A stretch of DNA of 9,206 bases from Acidobacteriota bacterium (GTDB taxonomy: Bacteria; Acidobacteriota; UBA890; WLXD01): the NCBI GenBank assembly GCA_022571615.1, contig JACZXM010000078.1:1-9206 (forward strand). Direction: 5' to 3'. Below are positions 1-6,650 of this stretch, piece by piece. The notes below the pieces were generated by a model. It had not been told where the DNA came from. It searched no databases and saw only the letters and a list, made by a program, of their open reading frames with translations. Made by a program: the position numbers and the translations under genes. Numbering within the stretch: the first letter of the stretch is position 1; the number at the start of each line of letters is the position of its first letter.

Positions 1-566
1 CCGAGTACGACGAGCGGGCCGAGCTCGCCCCGCCTGCGTTTGTCCACTCGCGCGGATCGCAGGTGCCATTCGACTCGAAGGCGGTCGGTGGGAATCCCCC
101 GGTGCAGGACGCTCGAAGTGGGACCGTAGTAATCCTGCCAATAGGTATCGGCGATGACGCCGAGCTTGCTGAAGTTGAAGTAGCCGTTGAGCGACTCGAG
201 CGGATCGTAGGTCCAGATCATCAGATCCAGACCTTGCTCGAGCGCCGCATCACGCTGCGCCCACTTCAGGCGGGCCCCCAATCCGGAGGCGCGAGATTCC
301 GCATGCACGGCGGTCATGTGCGAGTAGTGGTGCAGTCGGCCCTGGTCGTTGCGGCCGAGAAAGCCGTAGCAAAACCCTCGCAGGGCGCCGCCCGTATCGA
401 AAGCCCCGAGCACGATCCCCCCGGCCCGGTTGGCCGCCATCATCTGGGTCAAAGGGACCACGTCCAGGTCGCCGCTGAACCCCCAGGCAGCGCGCTGGAG
501 CTCCTCGCACTGGTGGTACTCGGCGATCGTCCGCACGCGGCGGATCTCAAGCTCACGATCGCCCAT
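1..566 (-). CDS. GNAT-family N-acetyltransferase, COG3375-like (3' end cut by window edge)
   Basis: Predicted acyl-CoA-dependent N-acyltransferase, cytoplasmic; substrate unknown. The 188 visible residues start MGDRELEIRRVRT. A GNAT acyl-CoA loop is seen at about residues 92-98 (R-A-S-G-L-G-A, the R-x-x-G-x-G/A pattern), preceded by the strand H-M-T-A-V-H. Then comes W-T-Y-D-P-L-E-S-L-N (118-127) and F-N-F-S-K-L-G (130-136), with Y-Y-G at 146-148 and D-R-L-R-V-E-W at 161-167. These late motifs are what I associate with the COG3375 group rather than generic RimI-type enzymes. The ATG at 566 is chosen because GGAG (577-580) lies 10 nt upstream and the start follows the NIF3 stop by 5 nt. The 72-86 residue frames overlapping it are shadows. 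Known for relatives: some GNAT proteins act beside N-succinylamino-acid racemases as D-amino-acid N-succinyltransferases. Whether this one does is untested. The C-terminus lies outside the window. Confidence 0.85.
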   Translation of the reverse strand, partial: MGDRELEIRRVRTIAEYHQCEELQRAAWGFSGDLDVVPLTQMMAANRAGGIVLGAFDTGGALRGFCYGFLGRNDQGRLHHYSHMTAVHAESRASGLGARLKWAQRDAALEQGLDLMIWTYDPLESLNGYFNFSKLGVIADTYWQDYYGPTSSVLHRGIPTDRLRVEWHLRSARVDKRRRGELGPLVVL

Positions 567-571
567 CCGGC

Positions 572-1330
572 TCACACTCCGGTCGGGTGCTCGATCCATC
601 GTGTGTCCACCTCGAAGCGTTCCGCCAGCAGCTCCCCGACAGCCTTGACCCCGAACGTCTCGGTGGCGTAATGGCCGCCGAACAGGCAGCTCAGGCCTGC
701 CTCGCGCGCCTGATGGTAGGCGGAATGTCGCGGCTCGCCGCTGATGAAGCAGTCGACTCCGGCGGCGATTGCCTCGGCCATCAGCGAGCAACCGCTGCCG
801 GTCACGATTGCCAGTCGGCTCACCGGATCCGGACCGAAGGCCCACATCCGCTGCTCATCGCAGCCAGCGGCGGCGAAACTCCCGGCGAGCTCCGCTAGCG
901 GCATTGGCCGCGGCAACGTGGCCAGCAAACCGATATCCACGCCGCCGTGATCGCCGAACGTCCCGCTCGCCTCGGCGCCCAGGGCACGCGCCAACAACAC
1001 GTTGTTGCCGACCTGGGGGTGAAGATCCAGCGGCAGGTGCGCTGCGTACAGCGACAGGCCGCCACGAAAGCACGAGGCCGCGTTGGCCCCCAGGGACCCG
1101 CTCAGCCGCTGTGGCGGGCCGAACAACAGGCCGTGGTGCACGAGCAGCAGGTCGCAGTCGGCGTCGATGGCCTGGCGGATCGTTTCGGCAGCCGCATCGA
1201 CCGCCAAGGCCACGCATCCCACACTCTCGCCCGCCTCGACCTGGAGGCCGTTGAGCGATGCGTCTGCAACCGCGTCGATCGCAAGGTAGCCGTCGAGCCA
1301 CTCGACTATCTCCGAGAGCGTTGCGCCCAT
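572..1330 (-). CDS. NIF3/DUF34 family dinuclear metal-binding protein (YbgI-like, 'GTP cyclohydrolase 1 type 2 homolog')
   Basis: A 252-residue cytoplasmic protein, close to E. coli YbgI (about 247 residues). The family forms ring-shaped hexamers with a dinuclear metal site. Its physiological reaction is unsettled; the GTP cyclohydrolase label comes from limited evidence. Metal-ligand motifs are intact: L-L-V-H-H-G with His65 and His66, P-L-D-L-H with Asp102, and G-H-Y-A-T-E-T with His220 and Glu224. The N-terminal S-L-N-G-L-Q-V (25-31) is the usual family signature. It lacks the PII-like insert found in longer homologues. The start ATG at 1330 is well supported by a strong Shine-Dalgarno AGGAGGAGG (1339-1347), 8 nt upstream. 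The 67-bp gap after the M16 gene and this strong ribosome site leave room for independent expression; the GNAT gene follows after 5 nt. Confidence 0.95.
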   Translation of the reverse strand: MGATLSEIVEWLDGYLAIDAVADASLNGLQVEAGESVGCVALAVDAAAETIRQAIDADCDLLLVHHGLLFGPPQRLSGSLGANAASCFRGGLSLYAAHLPLDLHPQVGNNVLLARALGAEASGTFGDHGGVDIGLLATLPRPMPLAELAGSFAAAGCDEQRMWAFGPDPVSRLAIVTGSGCSLMAEAIAAGVDCFISGEPRHSAYHQAREAGLSCLFGGHYATETFGVKAVGELLAERFEVDTRWIEHPTGV

Positions 1331-1338
1331 CCGTCTCG

Positions 1339-1347
1339 CCTCCTCCT
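1339..1347 (-). promoter_or_regulatory. Strong Shine-Dalgarno for the NIF3 gene
   Basis: On the minus strand AGGAGGAGG stands 8 nt before the ATG at 1330. It is the strongest ribosome site I see in the window and fixes the NIF3 start. The surrounding 67-bp gap (1331-1397) shows no clear -35/-10 pair and no terminator hairpin with a T-run. Confidence 0.8.
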
Positions 1348-1397
1348 AGCCTGCTCGCGCTGTCGATCGCGGCTACCTTACCAGGCGGTGGAGCGGC

Positions 1398-2684
1398 TTA
1401 CGTGTTCCCGACCTCACGATAGGGTCCGGCAATGGCGAGCCCGTAGGCGTCCGGGTGCAGCAGCTCGCGCGCGGCCTCGGCGACCGCCTCCGTGTCGACC
1501 GCGCCAACTAGGCCCTCGAAGCGCTCGAGATAGTCGAGCCCGAGATCATACAGCTCGATCTGCTGCAGGACGCCGGCGATGCCCTCGTTGCTTTCGAGCG
1601 TTCGTGGCAACGAGCGGATGGTCGCCGCCTTTGCGTTGTCGAGCTCCTCGTCGCCGACCGGTTCGGAACGAATCCTCTCGATCTCGGCCAGGATGCTGGC
1701 GACCGCCGGCTCGACGTGCTCGGGCTGTAGGCCGGCACGCACCAGAAACGGACCCGGCCCGAGGCCAGCCTGCAGCGTGCTGTAGGTGTAGTAGGCCATC
1801 CCCTGGTCCTCCCGGACCGAGCGTCCCAATCGCCCGCCCATCGCGAAACGGCCCAGCACCGTATTGAGCAGCGTGGCGGCGTAGTAGCGGTGATCATCGC
1901 GCCGGATCGAAGGGTGTCCGAGGGCGATGTCGACCTGCGACTTGTCGGGCATCTCGATGACCCTGCGGGTCACCGCCCCCAGCTCCACGGCGTCGGGTAT
2001 CGAGACCTGCGCTGCACGGAAGCCGATGCCCGGCGGATCGTCGCTCCAAGGCCCGAGACAGCGCTCGACCGCTTCTCGCACGAGGCCGGGATCGACATTA
2101 CCTACGATGACCACGAGCGCATCGCCGGCTCGATAGTGACGAGCATGGAACTGGCGCACGTCATCCGCGGTGATCGACTCGACCGTCGACAATGTGCCCC
2201 GAATTCGCTGCGCGTAGGGATGCGATCGCGGATACACGAGCTCGCGAAAGGCATGCATCACGACGGTGGCGGGATCGTCCTCGTCCTCGCGCAAGGCCGT
2301 GCGCCGGTCGCCTTTGAGCTTGTCCACCTCGGTCTCGGGAAACACCGGCTGGTAGGCCGACTCGGCAAGCAACTCCAGGAGCACCTCGAAGTCCTCTGCC
2401 CGCGACTGGGCGACCAGGCCCGCCGTGTGCCGTCCACCGCTGCCGGCAAGATGGGCGCCGCGATAATCGAGCACCTCGCCGATCTCCATCTTGTCGCGGC
2501 GCTCGGTGCCACGCATCAATCCCCGCGCTACCAACGTTGCCAGGCCTGCCTTGTCCCGGGGCTCGAAGGCCGACCCGGCAGGGACGCTGAGGCTGATGGT
2601 CACCGCTGCGGACGCTGCGTTGCGCTGCTGCAGCAGGGTCAGCCCGTTGGTGAGCCGTGTGCGGACGGGATCCCAGTTGCTCAC
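1398..2684 (-). CDS. M16B peptidase-like protein, non-catalytic (R/Y) subunit
   Basis: A 428-residue insulinase/MPP-like protein, probably the partner subunit of the M16 peptidase encoded just upstream. Where active members have the zinc motif HxxEH, this protein reads L-V-A-R-G (51-55, inside G-L-A-T-L-V-A-R-G-L), so it cannot bind catalytic zinc in the usual way. Its second half keeps the substrate-binding signature G-R-L-G-R-S-V-R-E-D-Q-G-M-A-Y-Y-T-Y-S (285-302 or so), with Arg291 and Tyr298/299 matching the R/Y pair known from non-catalytic M16B subunits. No signal peptide is visible, so it is likely cytoplasmic. The frame stays open to 2738, but the GTG at 2684 is preferred: it overlaps the upstream stop as GTGA (2684-2681) and has AGGGGA 8 nt upstream, and the extra 18 residues are not family-like. 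Stop is TAA at 1400-1398. Confidence 0.93.
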   Translation of the reverse strand: MSNWDPVRTRLTNGLTLLQQRNAASAAVTISLSVPAGSAFEPRDKAGLATLVARGLMRGTERRDKMEIGEVLDYRGAHLAGSGGRHTAGLVAQSRAEDFEVLLELLAESAYQPVFPETEVDKLKGDRRTALREDEDDPATVVMHAFRELVYPRSHPYAQRIRGTLSTVESITADDVRQFHARHYRAGDALVVIVGNVDPGLVREAVERCLGPWSDDPPGIGFRAAQVSIPDAVELGAVTRRVIEMPDKSQVDIALGHPSIRRDDHRYYAATLLNTVLGRFAMGGRLGRSVREDQGMAYYTYSTLQAGLGPGPFLVRAGLQPEHVEPAVASILAEIERIRSEPVGDEELDNAKAATIRSLPRTLESNEGIAGVLQQIELYDLGLDYLERFEGLVGAVDTEAVAEAARELLHPDAYGLAIAGPYREVGNT

Positions 2685-3979
2685 GGGTCCATCCCCTGCG
2701 GTACGAACCAGCCGACGGTGCGGCTCTCCGGCCGCCACGCCTCCTCCGCAGCCGCTCGAACGTCCTCGGCGGAAACCGCCTCGACCCGCTGCGGCAAACG
2801 CTCCAGGTCCTCGAGGGTTGCGATGGTGGCGAAATACCCGAGCTGGTGGCCGATCTCCGTCACCCGCTCGGACTCGAAGGCGAGAGACGCGAGCACCTGG
2901 TTCTTGGCCTTGCGCAGCTCGTGCTCGGGCACGGGATGCTCGCTCACACGGGCCAGGGCGTCGAACAGGGCACGCTCGACCTGGCCGTGCTCGATTCCCT
3001 CTCGCAGGGTCGCCGATATCTCGTACAGATACGGCTCCTCGGTGGGTAACAGCGCCGAGCTCACGGCAACCACCAGCTCCGACTCCACCAGCGCCTCGTA
3101 CAGCGGCGCGGTGGTCCGTGCGTTGCGCCCGAAGCCGCCGCTCCAGAGATTGATCCCCTTGCCCCCGGACAGCACCGCGTCGGCAAGCAGCAACGGAACG
3201 AAGTTCTGGTGTGTGAAGGCGGGGGCCCGATAGGCTACCTGCAGGTAGGCGGCGGTGCCGGGCCGCTGTACCACCACCCGGCGCTCGGCCCGTTGCTCCG
3301 GTTCCCGGACCGCCGGCGGCAGCGATGGCGCCCCGGGCTCCAGCCCTCCGAACAAGCTCTCCACGGTCTTGAGGGCACGATCCGCCTCCACATCGCCGAC
3401 GATCACGAGCGTCGCGTTGGCAGGCACATAGTAGCGGCGGTAGTGGTCAACGAGGTCTTGGTGCTGCATGGTCTCGAGGTCGCTCTGCCAGCCGATTGTC
3501 GGCCACCGATACGGGTGCATCCGGAACGCTGCGGCCGTCACATCGATATTGAGCTCGTACTCGGGCCTGTTGCGGTTGCCTTGCAGCTCGGCAAGTACCA
3601 CGGTGCGCTCGGATTCGAACTCCTTCGGGTCGTACAGACACTCGCCCATCCGCTCCGCTTCGATGCGCAACGCCAGCTCGAGCTCGTCGGCCGCCAGGGT
3701 CTCGAAATAGGTCGTCTGGTCGATCCAGGTATAGCCGTTCCAGGTACCCCCGGCGCGCTCGATCCAGACCTTGAGCTGTTCACGCGAGATATTACGCGTG
3801 CCTTTGAAGTTCATGTGTTCGACGAAATGCGAGATCCCCGTCAGGCCGGCCTGCTCGTGCTTGGACCCGACGTGGTACCAGCACCAGACCGATACCAGCG
3901 GCGCCGTATGCACCGGGCGTACGAGAACCCGTAGCCCGTTGGGCAGCCGGGTATCGTGCACGCCCTCAACTATCTTCAT
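2681..3979 (-). CDS. M16B zinc metallopeptidase, catalytic subunit
   Basis: A 432-residue pitrilysin/MPP-type zinc protease. The zinc site is intact: G-I-S-H-F-V-E-H-M-N-F-K-G-T (48-61) gives His51, Glu54 (general base) and His55. The third ligand is Glu131 in E-R-T-V-V-L-A-E-L-Q-G, at the family spacing. The N-terminal domain continues with N-G-Y-T-W-I-D-Q-T-T-Y-F (81-92) and A-T-L-V-I-V-G-D-V (189-197). The C-terminal half lacks a good R/Y substrate signature (L-Y-E-A-L-V-E-S-E-L-V-V-A-V-S-S in its place), which complements the downstream subunit. No signal peptide, so cytoplasmic. ATG 3979 (M-K-I-V-E-G-V-H-D-T) is chosen over the frame's start at 4129 because the extra 50 residues are low-complexity and lie within the neighbouring gene. 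It has no clear ribosome site and overlaps the upstream gene by 14 nt, suggesting translational coupling. Confidence 0.95.
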   Translation of the reverse strand: MKIVEGVHDTRLPNGLRVLVRPVHTAPLVSVWCWYHVGSKHEQAGLTGISHFVEHMNFKGTRNISREQLKVWIERAGGTWNGYTWIDQTTYFETLAADELELALRIEAERMGECLYDPKEFESERTVVLAELQGNRNRPEYELNIDVTAAAFRMHPYRWPTIGWQSDLETMQHQDLVDHYRRYYVPANATLVIVGDVEADRALKTVESLFGGLEPGAPSLPPAVREPEQRAERRVVVQRPGTAAYLQVAYRAPAFTHQNFVPLLLADAVLSGGKGINLWSGGFGRNARTTAPLYEALVESELVVAVSSALLPTEEPYLYEISATLREGIEHGQVERALFDALARVSEHPVPEHELRKAKNQVLASLAFESERVTEIGHQLGYFATIATLEDLERLPQRVEAVSAEDVRAAAEEAWRPESRTVGWFVPQGMDP

Positions 3980-4373
3980 GGCTGGAAGCGCTCGTGGTGT
4001 CGAAGATCTCGGGGGCGTACGCTTGCATGAGCTCGCGCGTGACATCGTCGGCGGGTGCGAACGCACGCTGGCCGACGTGGACCCGCCACCGGTAGCGCGG
4101 CCCAGGGTCGCGGGCACCGCAGGCAACATCGAGAGTACCGTAGAAATACGACAGCATCCGGGCGGTGCACTCGATCGCGCCCTGTTGCGACTGGATGTAT
4201 TCGCCCAGCGGCGGCCGGGTGCCGACCTGATAGGTGACCACCACCTCGATCGCGCGCCGGATGTCGCCGGCGCGATACATACGGTTCACGGTGTACAAGG
4301 CAACCAGTCCCAGGATCGCGGCGGGAATCACCAGGAACCAGTTGTCCTTTCCGATATGCAGGCGCGCCACCAC
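3966..4373 (-). CDS. Small single-pass membrane protein of unknown function
   Basis: I do not recognise this 135-residue protein. One hydrophobic segment at about residues 11-29 (N-W-F-L-V-I-P-A-A-I-L-G-L-V-A-L-Y) follows a short charged N-terminus. Four arginines lie just after it (31, 34, 39, 40), so by the positive-inside rule the remaining ~100 residues would be cytoplasmic. That domain has two cysteines (69 and 85), an aromatic stretch (M-L-S-Y-F-Y-G) and a basic strand (R-Y-R-W-R-V-H-V). It starts with GTG GTG: AGGGGG (4381-4376), which overlaps the antiporter stop, is 2 nt from the first GTG and 5 nt from the second (4370), so the second may be the true start. It follows the antiporter by 6 nt and overlaps the M16 start by 14 nt, which argues it is translated. 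The long alternative frame at 3976-4920 is Arg/Gly-rich shadow sequence. Confidence 0.75.
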   Translation of the reverse strand: MVARLHIGKDNWFLVIPAAILGLVALYTVNRMYRAGDIRRAIEVVVTYQVGTRPPLGEYIQSQQGAIECTARMLSYFYGTLDVACGARDPGPRYRWRVHVGQRAFAPADDVTRELMQAYAPEIFDTTSASSHEDS

Positions 4374-4375
4374 GG

Positions 4376-4381
4376 CCCCCT
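4376..4381 (-). promoter_or_regulatory. Ribosome site built into the antiporter stop codon
   Basis: The minus strand reads TAG-GGGG-CC-GTG-GTG: the antiporter stop (4382-4380) is part of AGGGGG, the likely ribosome site for the small membrane protein. The 2-nt spacing to the first GTG is short and 5 nt to the second is better. Coupled translation of the two genes is inferred. Confidence 0.5.
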
Positions 4382-5783
4382 AGATCAACAAGCCAGCGAT
4401 GAAATACAACAACAGGGCCGCGAGCCCCGGGATGATGGCGTACGGAATCTGGGTCGTCACGTGCTCGATATGGTCGCAGCCGGCCGACATCGACGACACC
4501 ACCGTGGTATCGGAAATCGGTGAGCAATGGTCGCCGAAGATCCCGCCGCTCATCACGGCACCCACCACCAGCGGCACTGAGCCGCCCAGCTGCTGGGCCA
4601 GCGGCACCGCGATCGGCATCAGGATAGCGAACGTTCCCCACGAGCTGCCAGTGGAGAATGCGATCACGCAGCCGGTCAGGTACACCAGGGGCGCCACGGT
4701 TGCCGCGCCGATCCAAGGGGCGACCGATTCGGCCACGTAGGGTCCCGTTCCGAGCGCACGGCAGACCGCCCCGATGCCCAGCGCCAGCGCCAGGATCGCC
4801 GCCACCGTCACCAGTTCCTGGAAGCCACGCACTGCCATTTCGGCCATCTCGACAAAGTTGAACAGTCCCTGCACGCGGTACAGAAGCATCGCCGCGAAGA
4901 CACCGGCGCTGACGGCCCACAAGACCGCCGTGGACCCGTCTCCCCGGGTCCAGTCCCCGTCGCCGGTGACGTGGAGCACTGCCGGCACCATCGCCACGGT
5001 GACGATCAGCGGCAGCAATAGGTTGCGTGCCTTCTTGCCGGCCTCAGGAGGCTCGACACCCACGTGCAACACCGGGTCATCCCCGCTCACCCGGCGCTCC
5101 AATCCCTCGCGGGCAGCCTGCTCGGAACGTCGCATCGGTCCGATCTCGAAGCCCGTCAGCGCGACCCAATACACCATGCCCAGCGCCAGCAGAGCATAGA
5201 AGTTGAGTGGAATCGCCGTCACCAGGACGGCAAGCGGATCCGTCAGGCCCTGGGCGGCAAGCAACCCCAGGATCAGCGCCCCCCAGGCGTTGAGCGGGAA
5301 CAGCATGCAGATCGGGGCTGAGGTCGAGTCGCAAATATACGCGAGCTTGGCGCGTGAGAGCCCGACACGGTCGAATAGCGGACGCGACACAGTGCCGGTG
5401 ATCAGGCAGGTGATGTTGGATTCGATGAAGATCGACACTCCGATTGTGGCCGCGATCAGCTGCGCCGATCTGGGCCCACGCACCCAGCCGCGTCCCACCA
5501 TCCACTCCGCGAAGCCCGTCACGCCTCCCGACTCACGCACCAGCAGGATCAGGGCACCGACCACGAGGGTGAACATCAGTGTTCGGGCGTTTCCCGGGTC
5601 GGTCACCACTTCGACGAGCTGCTCGAGGGCTCCCCCCGCCCCGGCCACCGGGTTGCCGGTCAGAATCGAGGTGCCGATCCAGATTCCGCCGAACAGTGAC
5701 AGGTGCACCTGGCGCGTGTAGAGAGCCAGGCCGATCGCCAGCACCGGCGGCAGCAGCGAGAGCCAACCGTAGGTCGCGTCCAT
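4380..5783 (-). CDS. NhaC-family Na+/H+ (or solute) antiporter
   Basis: A 467-residue inner-membrane carrier of the NhaC family (COG1757), with about 11-12 hydrophobic segments spread along the chain and a polar loop at about 212-255. Diagnostic motifs are intact: I-E-S-N-I-T-C-L-I-T-G-T-V-S-R-P (120-135), C-D-S-T-S-A-P (151-157), F-S-T-G-S-S-W-G-T-F-A (376-386) and G-G-I-F-G-D-H-C-S-P-I-S-D-T-T-V-V-S-S (413-431), followed by A-G-C-D-H-I-E-H. Family members include Na+/H+ antiporters and malate/lactate-type exchangers such as MleN, so the cargo cannot be named from sequence. The ATG at 5783 has AGGA 7 nt upstream. It is the first gene of the minus-strand cluster and is divergent from plsC. 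Length is normal for the family and no truncation is seen. Confidence 0.93.
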   Translation of the reverse strand: MDATYGWLSLLPPVLAIGLALYTRQVHLSLFGGIWIGTSILTGNPVAGAGGALEQLVEVVTDPGNARTLMFTLVVGALILLVRESGGVTGFAEWMVGRGWVRGPRSAQLIAATIGVSIFIESNITCLITGTVSRPLFDRVGLSRAKLAYICDSTSAPICMLFPLNAWGALILGLLAAQGLTDPLAVLVTAIPLNFYALLALGMVYWVALTGFEIGPMRRSEQAAREGLERRVSGDDPVLHVGVEPPEAGKKARNLLLPLIVTVAMVPAVLHVTGDGDWTRGDGSTAVLWAVSAGVFAAMLLYRVQGLFNFVEMAEMAVRGFQELVTVAAILALALGIGAVCRALGTGPYVAESVAPWIGAATVAPLVYLTGCVIAFSTGSSWGTFAILMPIAVPLAQQLGGSVPLVVGAVMSGGIFGDHCSPISDTTVVSSMSAGCDHIEHVTTQIPYAIIPGLAALLLYFIAGLLI

Positions 5784-5897
5784 CGGGACATCCTGTGATG
5801 GGGTTGGGGAACCAGCGGGGCCCGCATGTTACCGCGACGGACCAGACCCCATTGTGTCGGCTCGGGCGAGCACGGCCATGACTGCTACACTCGCGCC
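5784..5897. promoter_or_regulatory. Divergent intergenic promoter region (antiporter cluster / plsC)
   Basis: This 114-bp stretch is the largest non-coding gap in the window. Toward the antiporter, the minus strand has a candidate -10 TAACAT (5831-5826), which would give a leader of about 36 nt, but no good -35 at 16-18 bp. Toward plsC there is an extended -10 (listed separately). A small palindrome GCGGG-G-CCCGC lies at 5815-5825 between the two candidates; its role, if any, is unknown. Confidence 0.4.
5883..5891 (+). promoter_or_regulatory. Extended -10 element, possible leaderless start of plsC
   Basis: TG-C-TACACT ends 6 nt before the ATG at 5898, so transcription would begin at or within a base or two of the start codon. 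No -35 hexamer is evident 16-18 bp upstream, as is common for extended -10 promoters, and no Shine-Dalgarno precedes the ATG. A leaderless mRNA is inferred. Confidence 0.4.
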
Positions 5898-6650
5898 ATG
5901 GGCGTGAGTGTCGAGACCCTGCACTACTACCATGGCATCGAGCGCCTGCGCTACTTGGGCAGCTGGATGGTCACGATCCTGGCGACCGTCTTGTGCGGCA
6001 GCGCCGGCATCGCCGCGTCGCTTGTCGATCGCAAAGGCGATGCCCCGCACGAGTGCGCTCGGGCCTGGGGCCGCTCGCTGCTGTGGATCTGCGGCATCGA
6101 GCTCCGGGTGCAAGGGGGAGAGCACGTCGAGCCCGACAGGGCTTACGTCTTCGTGGCCAACCACCAATCCTCACTCGATATTCCGGCTCTCCTGGTGGCG
6201 TTGCCGCTCCGCTTTCACCTGTTGGCCAAGGCGTCGCTGTTCCGGATCCCTTTCCTGGGCTGGTACATGAAACAAGTCGGTTACGTGCCGGTTGATCGTT
6301 CCTGCGCGCGGCGCGCGGTCCAGTGCCTGGAGGAGGCCGCAGAACGGCTCGCGAGTGGCACCTCCGTGCTCCTGTTCCCAGAAGGGGGGCGCACACCGGA
6401 AGGCCAACTCGGGCGCTTCAAGACTGGCGGGTTCCGCCTCGCCCAGACGACAGGGCTGTCGTTGGTGCCGGTGGCTTTGATCAACAGCGGTCGGCTCATG
6501 GCGCGCGGGGCACGCTGGCCGGATCCCGGCGTCATCGAGGTGCGCATCGGCGAGCCCGTGCCGGCCGCGACCGATGCCCGCCCCCGCGCTCTCGCCGACA
6601 CGATGCGACAGCGGATCGCCGAGCTCCAGCAGGCGGCTAGGATCCCATGA
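5898..6650 (+). CDS. plsC: 1-acyl-sn-glycerol-3-phosphate acyltransferase (PlsC family)
   Basis: A 250-residue membrane-associated acyltransferase that adds the second acyl chain to lysophosphatidic acid, giving phosphatidic acid. All four family motifs are visible: N-H-Q-S-S-L-D (88-94; His89 and Asp94 of the HX4D catalytic pair), K-A-S-L-F-R-I-P-F-L-G-W (111-122) followed by V-P-V-D-R, L-F-P-E-G-G-R-T-P-E-G (159-169), and L-V-P-V-A-L-I-N-S-G (189-198). An N-terminal hydrophobic segment (about 22-42) anchors it. The frame is open back to an ATG at 5826, which has GGGG nearby, but the added 24 residues are not family-like and the extended -10 fits the ATG at 5898. The choice of start is therefore probable, not certain. 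It overlaps the rhomboid gene by ATGA. A related lysophospholipid acyltransferase specificity cannot be excluded. Confidence 0.92.
   Translation: MGVSVETLHYYHGIERLRYLGSWMVTILATVLCGSAGIAASLVDRKGDAPHECARAWGRSLLWICGIELRVQGGEHVEPDRAYVFVANHQSSLDIPALLVALPLRFHLLAKASLFRIPFLGWYMKQVGYVPVDRSCARRAVQCLEEAAERLASGTSVLLFPEGGRTPEGQLGRFKTGGFRLAQTTGLSLVPVALINSGRLMARGARWPDPGVIEVRIGEPVPAATDARPRALADTMRQRIAELQQAARIP

Noticed and set aside
63..671. A 202-codon plus-strand frame opposite the GNAT and NIF3 genes
   Set aside because: No domain is visible, and the opposing frame carries GNAT motifs and a ribosome site.
1331..1397. A promoter in front of the NIF3 gene
   Set aside because: No acceptable -35/-10 pair on the minus strand; only the strong Shine-Dalgarno is supported.
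1890..3233. A 447-codon open frame on the plus strand, antisense to both M16 genes
   Set aside because: It runs opposite two clear protease genes, shows no recognisable domain, and is the kind of long antisense frame expected in high-GC DNA.
3976..4920. A 314-codon minus-strand frame overlapping the antiporter and the small membrane protein
   Set aside because: It is an Arg/Gly-rich out-of-frame shadow; the NhaC motifs fix the other frame.
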